From Comamonadaceae bacterium (GTDB taxonomy: Bacteria; Pseudomonadota; Gammaproteobacteria; Burkholderiales; Burkholderiaceae_C): a stretch of DNA of 64,000 bases. The translations under genes and the position numbers were made by a program. The notes beneath the pieces are model-generated. The model did not search any database and was not told where the DNA came from. It saw only the letters and a program-made list of their open reading frames with translations. The stretch is from positions 248,001 to 312,000 of the forward strand of contig JAAFIW010000001.1 in assembly GCA_013297875.1 (NCBI GenBank). The letters are read 5' to 3'. Shown one piece after another: positions 56,432 to 64,000 of this stretch; the stretch's first letter is position 1; every line of letters starts with the position of its first letter.

Positions 56432-57271
56432 TCATCGATCGGTCTTCACTTCGCTCTCATGCCAGTGCCCCAGCACCAGCTTGCCCACCAGATTGAAGAT
56501 CAAATAAATCGCAATGCCAGTGAGCGACACCAGCACCAGTGCGGCAAACATTTTGGGAATTTCGGTGCGAAAGCTGGCCTCTAGAATGCGCGAGGCCAGG
56601 CCGGTTTCTTTGCCTGCCGCGCCAGCCGTGAACTCGGCCACCACCGCGCCAATCAGGCTTAAGCCGCCAGCCACTTTCAGCCCCGCAATGAAGTAGGGCA
56701 TGGCTGATGGAATGAGCAAGTGGCGCAGCGTTTGCCAGCGGTTGGCGCGGTACAGCGTGAACAGGTCGCGCAGGTTGTGGTCGGCGCTGCGCAGGCCGAT
56801 GACGGTGTTGGACAGAATCGGAAAGAAAGCGACGATCCAGGCGCACAACAGCAGCGCGGCGGTGGTGCTGTCGATGAAGATCAGGATCAGCGGCGCAATG
56901 GCCACGATGGGCGTGACTTGCAGCACGATGGCAAACGGAAACAGGCTGATCTCCACCCACTTGTTCAGCGCAAACAGCATGGCCAGTAGCACGCCGCCGG
57001 TGACGGCGAGAAACAGCGCCCAGAACGTGATCTTCATGGTGAACAGCCAGCTGGTCATCAACGAGCCCAGGTTTTGCCACAGCGTGACGGCGATCAGCGA
57101 CGGGGCGGGCAGGATGTAGTGGGGGATTTCTCGGATGCGCACGAAGGCCTCCCAGGCTCCTAGTGCCAGCATGAACAGCAAGATCGGAAGCACCCAGCGT
57201 ATCCAGTCTCCGGCGGGCTTTTTAATTGGGGTCAGAGTCCAATTATTTTGGGGCGTTGTGTCGGTGCTCAT
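56432..57271 (-). CDS. ABC transporter permease (SsuC/TauC type)
   Basis: A 279-residue inner-membrane permease with about six helices. The family loop that contacts the ATPase reads GLRSADHNLRDLFTLYRANR, and a large middle (VLQVTPIVAIAPLILIF) is typical of nitrate/sulfonate/pyrimidine importers. I use the ATG at 57271; an earlier start at 57304 lies inside the REP-like palindrome. The left arm of that palindrome (57220-57248) encodes about residues 8-18, so the N-terminus has been altered by the element. The partner ATPase is 62 bases upstream. Confidence 0.88.
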   Translation of the reverse strand: MSTDTTPQNNWTLTPIKKPAGDWIRWVLPILLFMLALGAWEAFVRIREIPHYILPAPSLIAVTLWQNLGSLMTSWLFTMKITFWALFLAVTGGVLLAMLFALNKWVEISLFPFAIVLQVTPIVAIAPLILIFIDSTTAALLLCAWIVAFFPILSNTVIGLRSADHNLRDLFTLYRANRWQTLRHLLIPSAMPYFIAGLKVAGGLSLIGAVVAEFTAGAAGKETGLASRILEASFRTEIPKMFAALVLVSLTGIAIYLIFNLVGKLVLGHWHESEVKTDR

Positions 57272-57310
57272 ACAGTGGTTCAAATAATTGGACTCTGACC
57301 CCAATTAAAA
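57220..57310. repeat. REP-like palindrome with 29-bp arms
   Basis: The arms at 57220-57248 and 57282-57310 are exact reverse complements (core GGGGTCAGAGTCCAATTATT) with a 33-base loop. I recall this core from REP sequences linked to RAYT transposases (Y1_Tnp). It overlaps the start of the ABC permease gene. Confidence 0.75.
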
Positions 57311-57332
57311 CTGGCGCGCTGGACGGGGGACA

Positions 57333-58082
57333 TCACGCGGCGCTTTCATGCAGCGCGGTGGACACCTGCACGCACCAGCGGTTGTAGCGCTCGCTGGTAC
57401 GAAAGGCTTCGCTGCGGGGGTAGGGTTCGTCAATCGCCATGTCAGCAATCACGCGGCCGGGGCGGGCGGCCATGACGACAATGCGCTGACTCAGGTACAC
57501 GGCTTCGTACACGCTGTGCGTCACAAAAAGGGTAGTGAATTGGCTGGCCTGCCACACGGCCAGGGTGTCGTTGTTGAGCTTGAAGCGAGTCATCTCGTCC
57601 AGCGCGGCAAAAGGCTCGTCCATCAGCATGAGCAGTGGCTGCGTCACCATGGCGCGGGCAATCGAGACCCGCATCTTCATGCCACCCGACAGCTCACGCG
57701 GGTAGACCTTGGCAAACTGGCTCAGGCCCACGGTAGCCAGCGCCGCATCGACCTGGGCCTGGGCCTGCTGGCGCGATTGGCCTTTGATGCGCAGCGGCAG
57801 CCACACGTTGTCAAACACCGTGGCCCAAGGCATCAGCGTGGGCTCTTGAAACACGAAGCTGATCTCGGGTTGCGCCGCATGCGAGCCGGCCCATTCAATG
57901 CTGCCGCTGGTCACTGGCGACAAGCCCGCAATCATTTTCAACGCTGTGCTTTTGCCACAACCCGAGGGGCCGAGAAAGCTCACAAAGCTGTGCTGCGCCA
58001 CATCCAGGCTCATGCCTTGCAAGGCCAAGGTGCCGTTGGCGTAGCGCTTTTCCAGGGCTTTGAGGTGCAGCAGCGGGGTCAT
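57333..58082 (-). CDS. ABC transporter ATPase (SsuB/TauB type)
   Basis: A 249-residue ATPase with Walker A GPSGCGKST, Q-loop FVFQEPTLMPW, signature LSGGMKMRVSIARAM, Walker B LLMLMDEPFAALD and H-loop VTHSVYEAV. The ABC group is that of nitrate, sulfonate and pyrimidine importers. I start at the ATG at 58082; a TTG 10 codons earlier is less likely. It should energise the permease at 56432 with the binding protein at 51666. Confidence 0.93.
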   Translation of the reverse strand: MTPLLHLKALEKRYANGTLALQGMSLDVAQHSFVSFLGPSGCGKSTALKMIAGLSPVTSGSIEWAGSHAAQPEISFVFQEPTLMPWATVFDNVWLPLRIKGQSRQQAQAQVDAALATVGLSQFAKVYPRELSGGMKMRVSIARAMVTQPLLMLMDEPFAALDEMTRFKLNNDTLAVWQASQFTTLFVTHSVYEAVYLSQRIVVMAARPGRVIADMAIDEPYPRSEAFRTSERYNRWCVQVSTALHESAA

Positions 58083-58117
58083 GCGTGGATGAAGTGGGTG
58101 TGCTGCGATCAAGTGGT

Positions 58118-58552
58118 CTACAGCACAAGCAAATTGTGTGCTTGCGCTTTACGAACGGCACTCAACGGAATGTTTTGATCCAGCGTAACCAGGCAAGCGT
58201 TGTGGCTGACGGCCAGGCCCAGCAGATAGATATCGGTTAACTGCCTGTGGCCGAAGATCTTGTCGTGATCAAACAGTTGGGTGTCGGCCAGCGACAGCGC
58301 ATCTGGCCAGAACACGTGGCTGGCTGACTCCAGTGTTTTGCTCAGGGCTGCCAGCACCTGCCGCAAGGTCAGCGGCACGCCGCCTTGCGCATAGCTGGCC
58401 TGCGTCATCACGCGAAGCGCGCCGTTTTGAACGATGGGGCAAGTGGCGGTGCCACCGGCGTGCTTGCTCAGCCACCGGTGCGCCACGTGAGAGGCCGGGT
58501 GATCGGGGTCAAGCAGGGTGATGAGAACGTTGACATCGAGCAAGGCACGCAT
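58118..58552 (-). CDS. PIN-domain toxin (VapC-like)
   Basis: A 144-residue PIN-domain ribonuclease. Acidic residues are in LLDVNVLITLLD (first Asp), VFWPDALSLAD, LTDIYLLGLAV (Asp) and LVTLDQNIP (Asp). VapC-type toxins cut RNA when not bound by antitoxin. The ATG overlaps the antitoxin stop (TGATG), so the pair is coupled. It sits between the ABC operon and the creatininase gene. The short distance to the ATPase gene (35 bases) means transcription may run through. Confidence 0.85.
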   Translation of the reverse strand: MRALLDVNVLITLLDPDHPASHVAHRWLSKHAGGTATCPIVQNGALRVMTQASYAQGGVPLTLRQVLAALSKTLESASHVFWPDALSLADTQLFDHDKIFGHRQLTDIYLLGLAVSHNACLVTLDQNIPLSAVRKAQAHNLLVL

Positions 58553-58821
58553 CAAATGCCTTCTTCATCCATGATGCGCTGTACGTGCTCCAGGGTGATT
58601 TTGCGTCCGCCGGGGGGCAGCACAGCAAAGCCGTTGCGCATCACAAAGCCTTGCGCGTCAGCGGTCAGTGGTTGCCCATCTTGCCCCAGCGCCGGTGGCG
58701 GCGACTGAAAGCGCTCGCGCAGCAGGCGCGAGATGGTTTTCCCCATCGACGTGCGCTCGGCCTGCGCAATTTGGCGGGCTTGCAAGAAGACGTCGGGTTC
58801 CAGGTCTAGTGTGGTTCGCAT
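58552..58821 (-). CDS. VapB-like antitoxin
   Basis: An 89-residue protein with a ribbon-helix-helix start (RTTLDLEPDVFLQARQIAQA, then TSMGKTISRLLRERF) and a C-terminal tail that probably wraps the toxin. It is directly upstream of the PIN toxin and should also bind its own promoter. The ATG at 58821 is preceded by a TTG that could add one residue. The gap to the creatininase gene is about 46 bases. Confidence 0.8.
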   Translation of the reverse strand: MRTTLDLEPDVFLQARQIAQAERTSMGKTISRLLRERFQSPPPALGQDGQPLTADAQGFVMRNGFAVLPPGGRKITLEHVQRIMDEEGI

Positions 58822-58867
58822 CAAAGCATCATAACATCACTGAATCAAGATGCGAAGGAAACTCTAA

Positions 58868-59689
58868 TCAGGGGATCACGGGTTTGTCAACCAAGGTGGA
58901 CAGCGGCAAACGATGCACCTCTTGCAGCAAGCGGGCCAGTTGCAGCCCCGCCGCATCAATGACGGCCCGGCCCTTGTCAGCGGTGGCCAAGGTGGCGTTG
59001 CCCGCTGCCCCCATGGCGTTGTAGTCCTGCATTTGCCAGCCCAGCTTGGCGCTGCTGCCGTTGCCCAGAATGGGGTAGTTTGCGGCGCGGTCTTGGGCGG
59101 TGGAGCGGAAATCGCGTGCCTGGGTCATGTCGACAAACTGCGGGCGCAGCACCAGCATCATCGAGGTTTCCATGTCGCCTGCATGGATGCCAAAGCGGTG
59201 TTCGTCGGCAGTGAACAAGCCATTGACCGCATCGCCCAGCGGCAGGGTAAACCAGTTGGTGCTGAACACCACCAGCTCATGCGCCGCGCGCAAATCCCGC
59301 GCCACGATGTCCATCACGCTGATCTGCCCGCCATGCGAGTTCAGCAACACCAGCTTTTTGATACCGGTGCGCGCCACGCAAGCCCCCAGTTCCATCCACA
59401 CCCGAATCAGCGTCTCCGCACTCAGCGTGAGTGTGCCGGGAAAGCGGATGTGCTCGTTGCTTTTGCCCACCTGTTGGGTCGGCATAAACAACACGGGCAA
59501 CTGGGGCGGTAGGTGCGGCAGCGACGCGGCGATCACGCCGTCGACCAACGAGGTGTCCACGCTGACCGGCAGATGCGGGCCGTGTTGCTCGATGGCAGCG
59601 ACAGGGAGCACGGCGACCGTCGCCGGGGCGTCGAGCTGGGAAAAGTCTCGGGCAGACAGGTCGGCCCAGAAGCGGGATTTGGGGATCAT
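58868..59689 (-). CDS. Creatininase-family amidohydrolase
   Basis: A 273-residue creatininase-fold enzyme. Metal ligands and family motifs are PVAAIEQHGPHLPVSVDT (Glu, His, Asp), LLNSHGGQISVMD (His), and IHAGDMETSMML (His, Glu). Relatives open creatinine or related cyclic amides, or remove formamide groups. The creatininase function is not certain; only the fold is. It is on the same strand as, and upstream of, the toxin-antitoxin pair and ABC genes. With the deaminase-like and FAD enzymes it suggests catabolism of an N-heterocycle. Confidence 0.88.
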   Translation of the reverse strand: MIPKSRFWADLSARDFSQLDAPATVAVLPVAAIEQHGPHLPVSVDTSLVDGVIAASLPHLPPQLPVLFMPTQQVGKSNEHIRFPGTLTLSAETLIRVWMELGACVARTGIKKLVLLNSHGGQISVMDIVARDLRAAHELVVFSTNWFTLPLGDAVNGLFTADEHRFGIHAGDMETSMMLVLRPQFVDMTQARDFRSTAQDRAANYPILGNGSSAKLGWQMQDYNAMGAAGNATLATADKGRAVIDAAGLQLARLLQEVHRLPLSTLVDKPVIP

Positions 59690-59858
59690 GGGGGCATCTT
59701 AGAGGTGGACGGCATTGCCTGCGAAGTCAATCCAAAAAACTCGGGACACCCGAACCCCTCTACCGCGGCCAGAACTCGGATTCGTTACCAGCCGTTTGGT
59801 TTTAGGAATCGCGTCCCACCCAGCCTTGTAGGTGGCGCAGCGGTCTGCGCCATCTGGG

Positions 59859-60365
59859 CTAGCCCTTGGCTTGCGCCAGGATGGTTGCGGCGTCACTCAC
59901 CTCAAACTTGCCAGGTGCTTCGATGTTTAAGGCGGTCACTTTTCCATCTCTCACCAACATCGAGTACCGGTTGCTGCGCAAACCCATGCCTCGGCCGGTC
60001 AGATCCAGGGTCAGACCGGTCGCTTTGGTGAAGTCAGCACTTCCATCGGCCAGCATGCGCACCTTACCTGCGGTCTTCTGGTCGCGAGCCCATGCGCCCA
60101 TCACAAAGGCATCGTTCACGCTGACGCACCAGATTTCGTCGACACCCGCCGCATGCAGTTCATCAAATTTCTCAACGTAGCCGGGCACGTGCTTGGCCGA
60201 GCAGGTTGGCGTGAAGGCCCCTGGTAGCGCAAACAGAGCGATCGTCTTGCCCGCACTGGCCTTTGCAACGTCAACGGGATTGGGCCCAATACTGCAACCC
60301 TCCGCTTCGATCTCTGAAAATTCCATCAGGGTGCTTGCTGGAAGGGTGTCGCCTAACTTGATCAT
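59859..60365 (-). CDS. Peroxiredoxin (Prx5/AhpE-like type II)
   Basis: A 167-residue peroxiredoxin that reduces hydroperoxides. The active site is LPGAFTPTCSAKHVPGY with the peroxidatic Cys; downstream VDEIWCVSVNDAFVMGAW is the Prx5-type second half and holds another Cys. The ATG at 60365 has GGAG upstream. It is a single gene just downstream of the S10 operon and separated by the terminator at 60384-60411. The 169-base gap on its other side holds nothing recognisable. Confidence 0.93.
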   Translation of the reverse strand: MIKLGDTLPASTLMEFSEIEAEGCSIGPNPVDVAKASAGKTIALFALPGAFTPTCSAKHVPGYVEKFDELHAAGVDEIWCVSVNDAFVMGAWARDQKTAGKVRMLADGSADFTKATGLTLDLTGRGMGLRSNRYSMLVRDGKVTALNIEAPGKFEVSDAATILAQAKG

Positions 60366-60383
60366 GAAAGCTCCATAAAAATG

Positions 60384-60411
60384 AAAACGGCCCACATTGT
60401 GAGCCGTTTTT
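60384..60411. terminator. Intrinsic terminator after rpsQ
   Basis: AAAACGGC (60384-60391) pairs with GCCGTTTT (60403-60410), with CAC/GTG in the loop. It lies 45 bases after the rpsQ stop and can end the S10 operon on the minus strand. Confidence 0.75.
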
Positions 60412-60455
60412 GTAGCGCTATGCCCGCGTAGGGGCGTTTGTTTGGGCTAACCAGA

Positions 60456-60722
60456 TCAGACGGTCAAGGCCTTCTGTACCAAGCGGGTTGCGACCCAGTT
60501 TTTAGTCTTGGAAATCGGCCGACTTTCGGTGATTTCAATCGTGTCGCCGGTATGGAACTCGCCTTTTTCGTCATGGGCGTGGTATTTGCTCGACTTACCG
60601 ACGATCTTGCCGTAAAGCTCATGCTTGACGCGCCGCTCGATCAACACGGTGACGGTTTTTGCACGCTTGTCGCTGACCACTTTGCCGATCAGGGTGCGCT
60701 TCAGAGATTTGGTTTCTGTCAT
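60456..60722 (-). CDS. rpsQ: 30S ribosomal protein S17
   Basis: An 88-residue S17 that binds 16S rRNA. It has the family block [20 protein letters not shown] and [15 protein letters not shown], then RPISKTKNW. It is the last gene of the S10 operon here; the genes of the spc operon (rplN, rplX and so on), which follow rpsQ in E. coli, are not next, because a terminator and a peroxiredoxin gene follow. Confidence 0.98.
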   Translation of the reverse strand: MTETKSLKRTLIGKVVSDKRAKTVTVLIERRVKHELYGKIVGKSSKYHAHDEKGEFHTGDTIEITESRPISKTKNWVATRLVQKALTV

Positions 60723-60731
60723 GGCGATTCC

Positions 60732-60932
60732 TTAACTAGCAGCTTGCGATTGCTTTTCAACCAAGATGGTCTTGGCACGGGCAATCGCACGACGGGTCAC
60801 GCGCAACTGGGCGACGTTGTTCAATTGTTGTGTGGCTTTTTGCATACGCAGGCCAAAGTGGGCTTTTTGCAGCTCTTTGACTTCTGTTTGCAAACCGGCG
60901 ATGTCTTTTTGGCGCAGTTCAGTGGTTTTCAT
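60732..60932 (-). CDS. rpmC: 50S ribosomal protein L29
   Basis: A 66-residue two-helix L29 at the tunnel exit. It begins [18 protein letters not shown] and has the family sequence [19 protein letters not shown], then [13 protein letters not shown]. It lies 9 bases before rpsQ and 18 bases after rplP. Confidence 0.98.
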   Translation of the reverse strand: MKTTELRQKDIAGLQTEVKELQKAHFGLRMQKATQQLNNVAQLRVTRRAIARAKTILVEKQSQAAS

Positions 60933-60950
60933 TTGCTAATCCTTCTGAAG

Positions 60951-61367
60951 TTAAGTGCCAATCATGCGGGCCACGAACGTGGTGCGTAGTGGCAGCTTGG
61001 CCGCAGCCAAGCGAAACGCCTCACGCGCCAACTCTTCAGGCACACCCACGATTTCGTACAGCACCTTACCGGGCTGAATTTCAGCCACGTAGTACTCCGG
61101 ATTACCTTTACCGTTACCCATGCGCACCTCGGCAGGCTTGTGGGAAATCGGCTTGTCTGGAAACACCCGGATCCAGATACGACCACCACGCTTGACGTGA
61201 CGGGAAATCGCGCGACGTGCGGACTCGATCTGGCGGGCCGTCAAACGACCGCGGTCGGTGGATTTCAGACCAAAGTCGCCGAACGCAACCGAGTTTCCCC
61301 TGGTTGCGACGCCGGTGTTTCGGCCTTTTTGCTCTTTGCGGTATTTGCGACGAGCGGGTTGCAGCAT
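60951..61367 (-). CDS. rplP: 50S ribosomal protein L16
   Basis: The 138-residue L16 near the peptidyl-transferase centre. It begins [19 protein letters not shown] and shows [20 protein letters not shown] and the [18 protein letters not shown] stretch. It starts 2 bases after the rpsC stop. Length and sequence are standard. Confidence 0.98.
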   Translation of the reverse strand: MLQPARRKYRKEQKGRNTGVATRGNSVAFGDFGLKSTDRGRLTARQIESARRAISRHVKRGGRIWIRVFPDKPISHKPAEVRMGNGKGNPEYYVAEIQPGKVLYEIVGVPEELAREAFRLAAAKLPLRTTFVARMIGT

Positions 61368-61369
61368 AG

Positions 61370-62290
61370 TTATTCTCCTTTACCGTCGGCAGCCACAGTG
61401 GCTCCCGGCGCGACAACTTTGCGTACGCGCTTAACGGTAGATTTCGGTGCATCAGCACCTGGGATTGCTGCGCCAGAGGCTTCAGCAGGCTTGTCGCTGC
61501 CGTCAGCAGGCGCCTGGTTGCCACCCATCGGGCGGCGGGCACCTGGCGCGGGGCCACGACGATCGGCACCTGGGCGGTCACCAGGACGTGCATCACGGCG
61601 AGGTGCGCGAGGGCGACGCTCGTCATCGGCACGGGGCTCCACCGCTGCGGGCGCATCGTTGCGACCCAATGTGTCACCCTTATAAACCCACACCTTGACG
61701 CCAATAACGCCATAGGTGGTTTTGGCTTCGGATGTGCCGTAGTCAATATCGGCGCGCAGTGTGTGAAGCGGCACGCGACCTTCGCGGTACCACTCGCAAC
61801 GCGCAATCTCGATACCGTTCAAGCGACCCGACGACATGATCTTGATGCCCTGTGCACCCAGACGCATGGCGTTCTGCATGGCGCGCTTCATGGCACGGCG
61901 GAACATGATTCGCTTTTCCAGCTGCTGGGTGATGCTGTCGGCAATCAACTTGGCATCGATTTCAGGCTTGCGCACTTCTTCAATGTTGACCGCGACGGGC
62001 ACGCCCAATTTGGACGCCAGCTCTTTCTTAAGCAACTCAATGTCTTCGCCCTTTTTACCGATCACAACACCGGGGCGTGCCGAGAAAATCGTGATGCGGG
62101 CGTTCTTGGCCGGACGCTCAATCAGCACACGGGAAACCGCAGCATTCTTGAGTTTGACTTTCAGGTACTCGCGTACCTTGATGTCTTCTGCCAGCATGCC
62201 GGCAAAGTCTTTGTTGCTGGCATACCAGCGGCTTGACCAGTTGCGGCTCACCGACAGGCGAAAGCCGGTGGGGTGGATTTTTTGTCCCAT
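61370..62290 (-). CDS. rpsC: 30S ribosomal protein S3 with long C-terminal tail
   Basis: S3 helps form the mRNA entry channel and helicase centre. It starts [18 protein letters not shown] and has the KH-type block [19 protein letters not shown]. The C-terminal S3 domain is followed by an unusual tail of about 90 residues rich in Arg, Asp, Pro and Ala ([19 protein letters not shown]). E. coli S3 has 233 residues, this one 306. The tail is probably disordered. The ATG at 62290 is chosen because family members start here. Confidence 0.97.
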   Translation of the reverse strand: MGQKIHPTGFRLSVSRNWSSRWYASNKDFAGMLAEDIKVREYLKVKLKNAAVSRVLIERPAKNARITIFSARPGVVIGKKGEDIELLKKELASKLGVPVAVNIEEVRKPEIDAKLIADSITQQLEKRIMFRRAMKRAMQNAMRLGAQGIKIMSSGRLNGIEIARCEWYREGRVPLHTLRADIDYGTSEAKTTYGVIGVKVWVYKGDTLGRNDAPAAVEPRADDERRPRAPRRDARPGDRPGADRRGPAPGARRPMGGNQAPADGSDKPAEASGAAIPGADAPKSTVKRVRKVVAPGATVAADGKGE

Positions 62291-62307
62291 ATTTGTTCCA
62301 GGCCCTG

Positions 62308-62637
62308 TTAGTTGCCAACCGTCACGTACACATGGCACGTGGGCTTGCTGATACGGTTGCCGCGGCCTTTAGCGCGCGCGGTGAATCGCTTGAGCGTGGT
62401 GCCCTGCTCAACATAAATGGTCTTGACCTTCAGCTCATCAATGTCGGCACCATCGTTGTGCTCGGCATTTGCAATGGCGGACTCCAGAACTTTCTTGACA
62501 ATTCCCGCTGCTTTTTTCTGCGTGAATGTCAGGATATTCAAAGCCTGGTCAACTCTTTTGCCGCGAATCAGATCGGCAACCAAACGGCCTTTGTCGACCG
62601 ATAGGCGGACGCCCCTGAGGACTGCACGTGTTTCCAT
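62308..62637 (-). CDS. rplV: 50S ribosomal protein L22
   Basis: A 109-residue L22 lining the peptide exit tunnel. Family marks are [40 protein letters not shown] and [20 protein letters not shown] at the beta-hairpin tip. It lies 10 bases after rpsS and 17 bases before rpsC. Confidence 0.98.
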   Translation of the reverse strand: METRAVLRGVRLSVDKGRLVADLIRGKRVDQALNILTFTQKKAAGIVKKVLESAIANAEHNDGADIDELKVKTIYVEQGTTLKRFTARAKGRGNRISKPTCHVYVTVGN

Positions 62638-62647
62638 GGTCTTTTCC

Positions 62648-62926
62648 TTACTTCTTCACGACTTTTTTGTCGGCTGGATGACCCTTGAAGGTGCGCGTCA
62701 GAGCAAATTCGCCCAACTTGTGGCCCACCATCTGGTCAGTGATGTAGACCGGCACATGCTGCTTGCCGTTGTGCACGGCAATTGTCAAACCAATGAACTC
62801 TGGCAGCACCATAGAACGGCGCGACCATGTCTTGATTGGTTTTTTGTCTTTGGTTGTGACGGCCCTGTCTGCCTTGACTACCAGGTGGTGGTCAACAAAC
62901 GGACCCTTTTTGAGAGAGCGAGTCAT
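62648..62926 (-). CDS. rpsS: 30S ribosomal protein S19
   Basis: A 92-residue S19 of the 30S head. It starts [20 protein letters not shown], then [20 protein letters not shown] and [20 protein letters not shown]. The spacing to rplB (10 bases) and rplV fits the S10 operon. Confidence 0.98.
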   Translation of the reverse strand: MTRSLKKGPFVDHHLVVKADRAVTTKDKKPIKTWSRRSMVLPEFIGLTIAVHNGKQHVPVYITDQMVGHKLGEFALTRTFKGHPADKKVVKK

Positions 62927-62936
62927 TGCTTACACC

Positions 62937-63761
62937 TTATTTTTTGCGACGCGACACGATCATCACTTGTGTACGCTTGTTGTTGCGGGTGCGGTAGCCT
63001 TTGGTGAGATTGCCCCACGGGTCTACAGCGTGACGGCCTTCGCCGGTCCGGCCTTCGCCGCCACCGTGTGGGTGGTCGATAGGATTCATCGCAACACCAC
63101 GAACGGTTGGGCGAATACCCATCCAGCGCTTCACACCAGCCTTGCCCAACTGGCGCAGACTGTGTTCTTCATTGGCAACCTCGCCAATCGTGGCACGGCA
63201 TTCGATGTGAATCTTGCGAACTTCACCAGAGCGCATGCGCACCTGAGCGTAGGTACCTTCGCGAGCCAGCAGCGTGGCCGAGGTACCCGCTGAACGCGCA
63301 ATCTGGGCACCTTTTCCGATTTGCAATTCGATGCAATGGATGGTCGAACCCACCGGGATGTTGCGAATAGGCAAGGTGTTACCGGCGCGGATCGGCGCTT
63401 CGGCACCGCTGAGCAAAGTGCTGCCAACTTCCAGGCCACGCGGCGCAATGATGTAGCGACGCTCGCCGTCGGCGTAGCAGACCAGCGCAATGTGCGCGGT
63501 ACGGTTGGGGTCGTATTCGATACGCTCAACCTTGGCCGGGATGCCATCCTTGTTGCGTACAAAGTCCACGACGCGGTAGTGATGTTTGTGTCCACCGCCT
63601 TTGTGGCGGGTGGTGACATGACCATTGTTGTTGCGGCCAGCTTTTTGAAACTGCGGCTCCAGCAAGGGTGCGTAGGGATCGCCTTTGTGCAGGTGATCAC
63701 GCGTGACCTTGACCACGGCACGTTGGCCGGGCGAGGTCGGTTTCATCTTGATGACTGCCAT
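62937..63761 (-). CDS. rplB: 50S ribosomal protein L2
   Basis: The 274-residue L2 near the peptidyl-transferase centre. It has [38 protein letters not shown] and the essential-His region [15 protein letters not shown]. The rplW stop lies 2 bases before its start. Confidence 0.98.
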   Translation of the reverse strand: MAVIKMKPTSPGQRAVVKVTRDHLHKGDPYAPLLEPQFQKAGRNNNGHVTTRHKGGGHKHHYRVVDFVRNKDGIPAKVERIEYDPNRTAHIALVCYADGERRYIIAPRGLEVGSTLLSGAEAPIRAGNTLPIRNIPVGSTIHCIELQIGKGAQIARSAGTSATLLAREGTYAQVRMRSGEVRKIHIECRATIGEVANEEHSLRQLGKAGVKRWMGIRPTVRGVAMNPIDHPHGGGEGRTGEGRHAVDPWGNLTKGYRTRNNKRTQVMIVSRRKK

Positions 63762-63763
63762 GA

Positions 63764-64000
63764 TTAAGCGGCCTCCCCAGACAGATTCAGTTCTTGACCC
63801 GGTTTCAGCATCACATAGGCTTTGCGCACGTTGTCACGACGGCCGATAGATTTGCCAAAGCGCTTGGTTTTGCCTTTGGTGTTCACGACGGAAACACCCT
63901 TGACCTCAACCTTGAACATCAACTCCACCGCAGCTTTGATCTCCGGCTTGGTGGCGCTTTGCAGCACTTTGAAAGTCACGGTATTGGTTTTATCCGCAAC
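63764..64000 (-). CDS. rplW: 50S ribosomal protein L23, C-terminal part
   Basis: The 3' part of rplW; the 5' end lies beyond the window and the frame is open to base 64000. The visible 78 residues include [38 protein letters not shown] and [18 protein letters not shown], the typical L23 end. L23 forms the docking site for trigger factor and SRP at the tunnel exit. Confidence 0.96.
   Translation of the reverse strand, partial: VADKTNTVTFKVLQSATKPEIKAAVELMFKVEVKGVSVVNTKGKTKRFGKSIGRRDNVRKAYVMLKPGQELNLSGEAA

Overview
The window looks like a chromosome segment of a betaproteobacterium of the order Burkholderiales, probably family Comamonadaceae (Rhodoferax/Polaromonas-like). The evidence is the GC-rich backbone, the gene order tRNA-Tyr, tRNA-Gly, tRNA-Thr, tuf, tRNA-Trp, secE, nusG, rplKAJL, rpoBC, the ntrY/ntrX pair beside tRNA-Phe, and many copies of a short dispersed repeat with the core ATAGCTGCTTGAGC that I associate with this family. 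The genus is an inference.

Layout. 1-5.5 kb (+): end of a type II secretion operon (gspL part, gspM, gspN, gspD, gspE). 5.6-26.75 kb: an AT-richer genomic island inserted at the 3' end of tRNA-Phe. It carries a P4-type integrase with short direct repeats (GTTACTGC) at both ends, an AlpA-like regulator, a RepA-like ATPase and a II/X-family replication protein. It also carries an EEP-family nuclease, a four-gene sspB-sspC-sspD-sspE phosphorothioation defence locus without sspA, a second tyrosine recombinase operon, and cargo that includes two papain-fold-like proteins, a lipoprotein with an LprI-like end and an XRE regulator. 26.8-33.7 kb (-): tRNA-Phe, ntrX, ntrY, a DUF4390 protein, rsmB and the sulfide dehydrogenase genes fccA-fccB. 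33.9-36.0 kb: a TetR regulator divergent from an alpha/beta hydrolase with a palindromic operator between them, then a LemA-like protein. 36.3-50.3 kb (-): the transcription/translation cluster rpoC to tRNA-Tyr. 50.3-51.5 kb (-): coaD and rsmD. 51.7-59.7 kb: a catabolic and uptake cluster (NMT1-type ABC transporter, flavodoxin-like reductase, Rid protein, FAD oxidase, cytosine-deaminase-like amidohydrolase, creatininase-family amidohydrolase) interrupted by a PIN toxin-antitoxin pair. 59.9-60.4 kb: a peroxiredoxin. 60.5-64.0 kb (-): the distal S10 ribosomal operon, running off the window at rplW.

How the parts work together. The Ssp locus is the clearest system on the island. By homology SspB, SspC and SspD modify DNA with single-strand phosphorothioate and SspE attacks unmodified phage DNA. 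The sulfur donor normally supplied by SspA would have to come from a host cysteine desulfurase. The island also has its own candidate replication module. The backbone is marked by small repeats: one family reads in frame through signal peptides and enzyme cores and forms the rpoC terminator; a structured GACGACG...AGGAGCAACG element occurs twice; a 237-bp element has 19-bp terminal inverted repeats; and a REP-type palindrome overlaps the start of an ABC permease. I saw no copy of the ATAGCTGC repeat inside the island, which fits recent acquisition.
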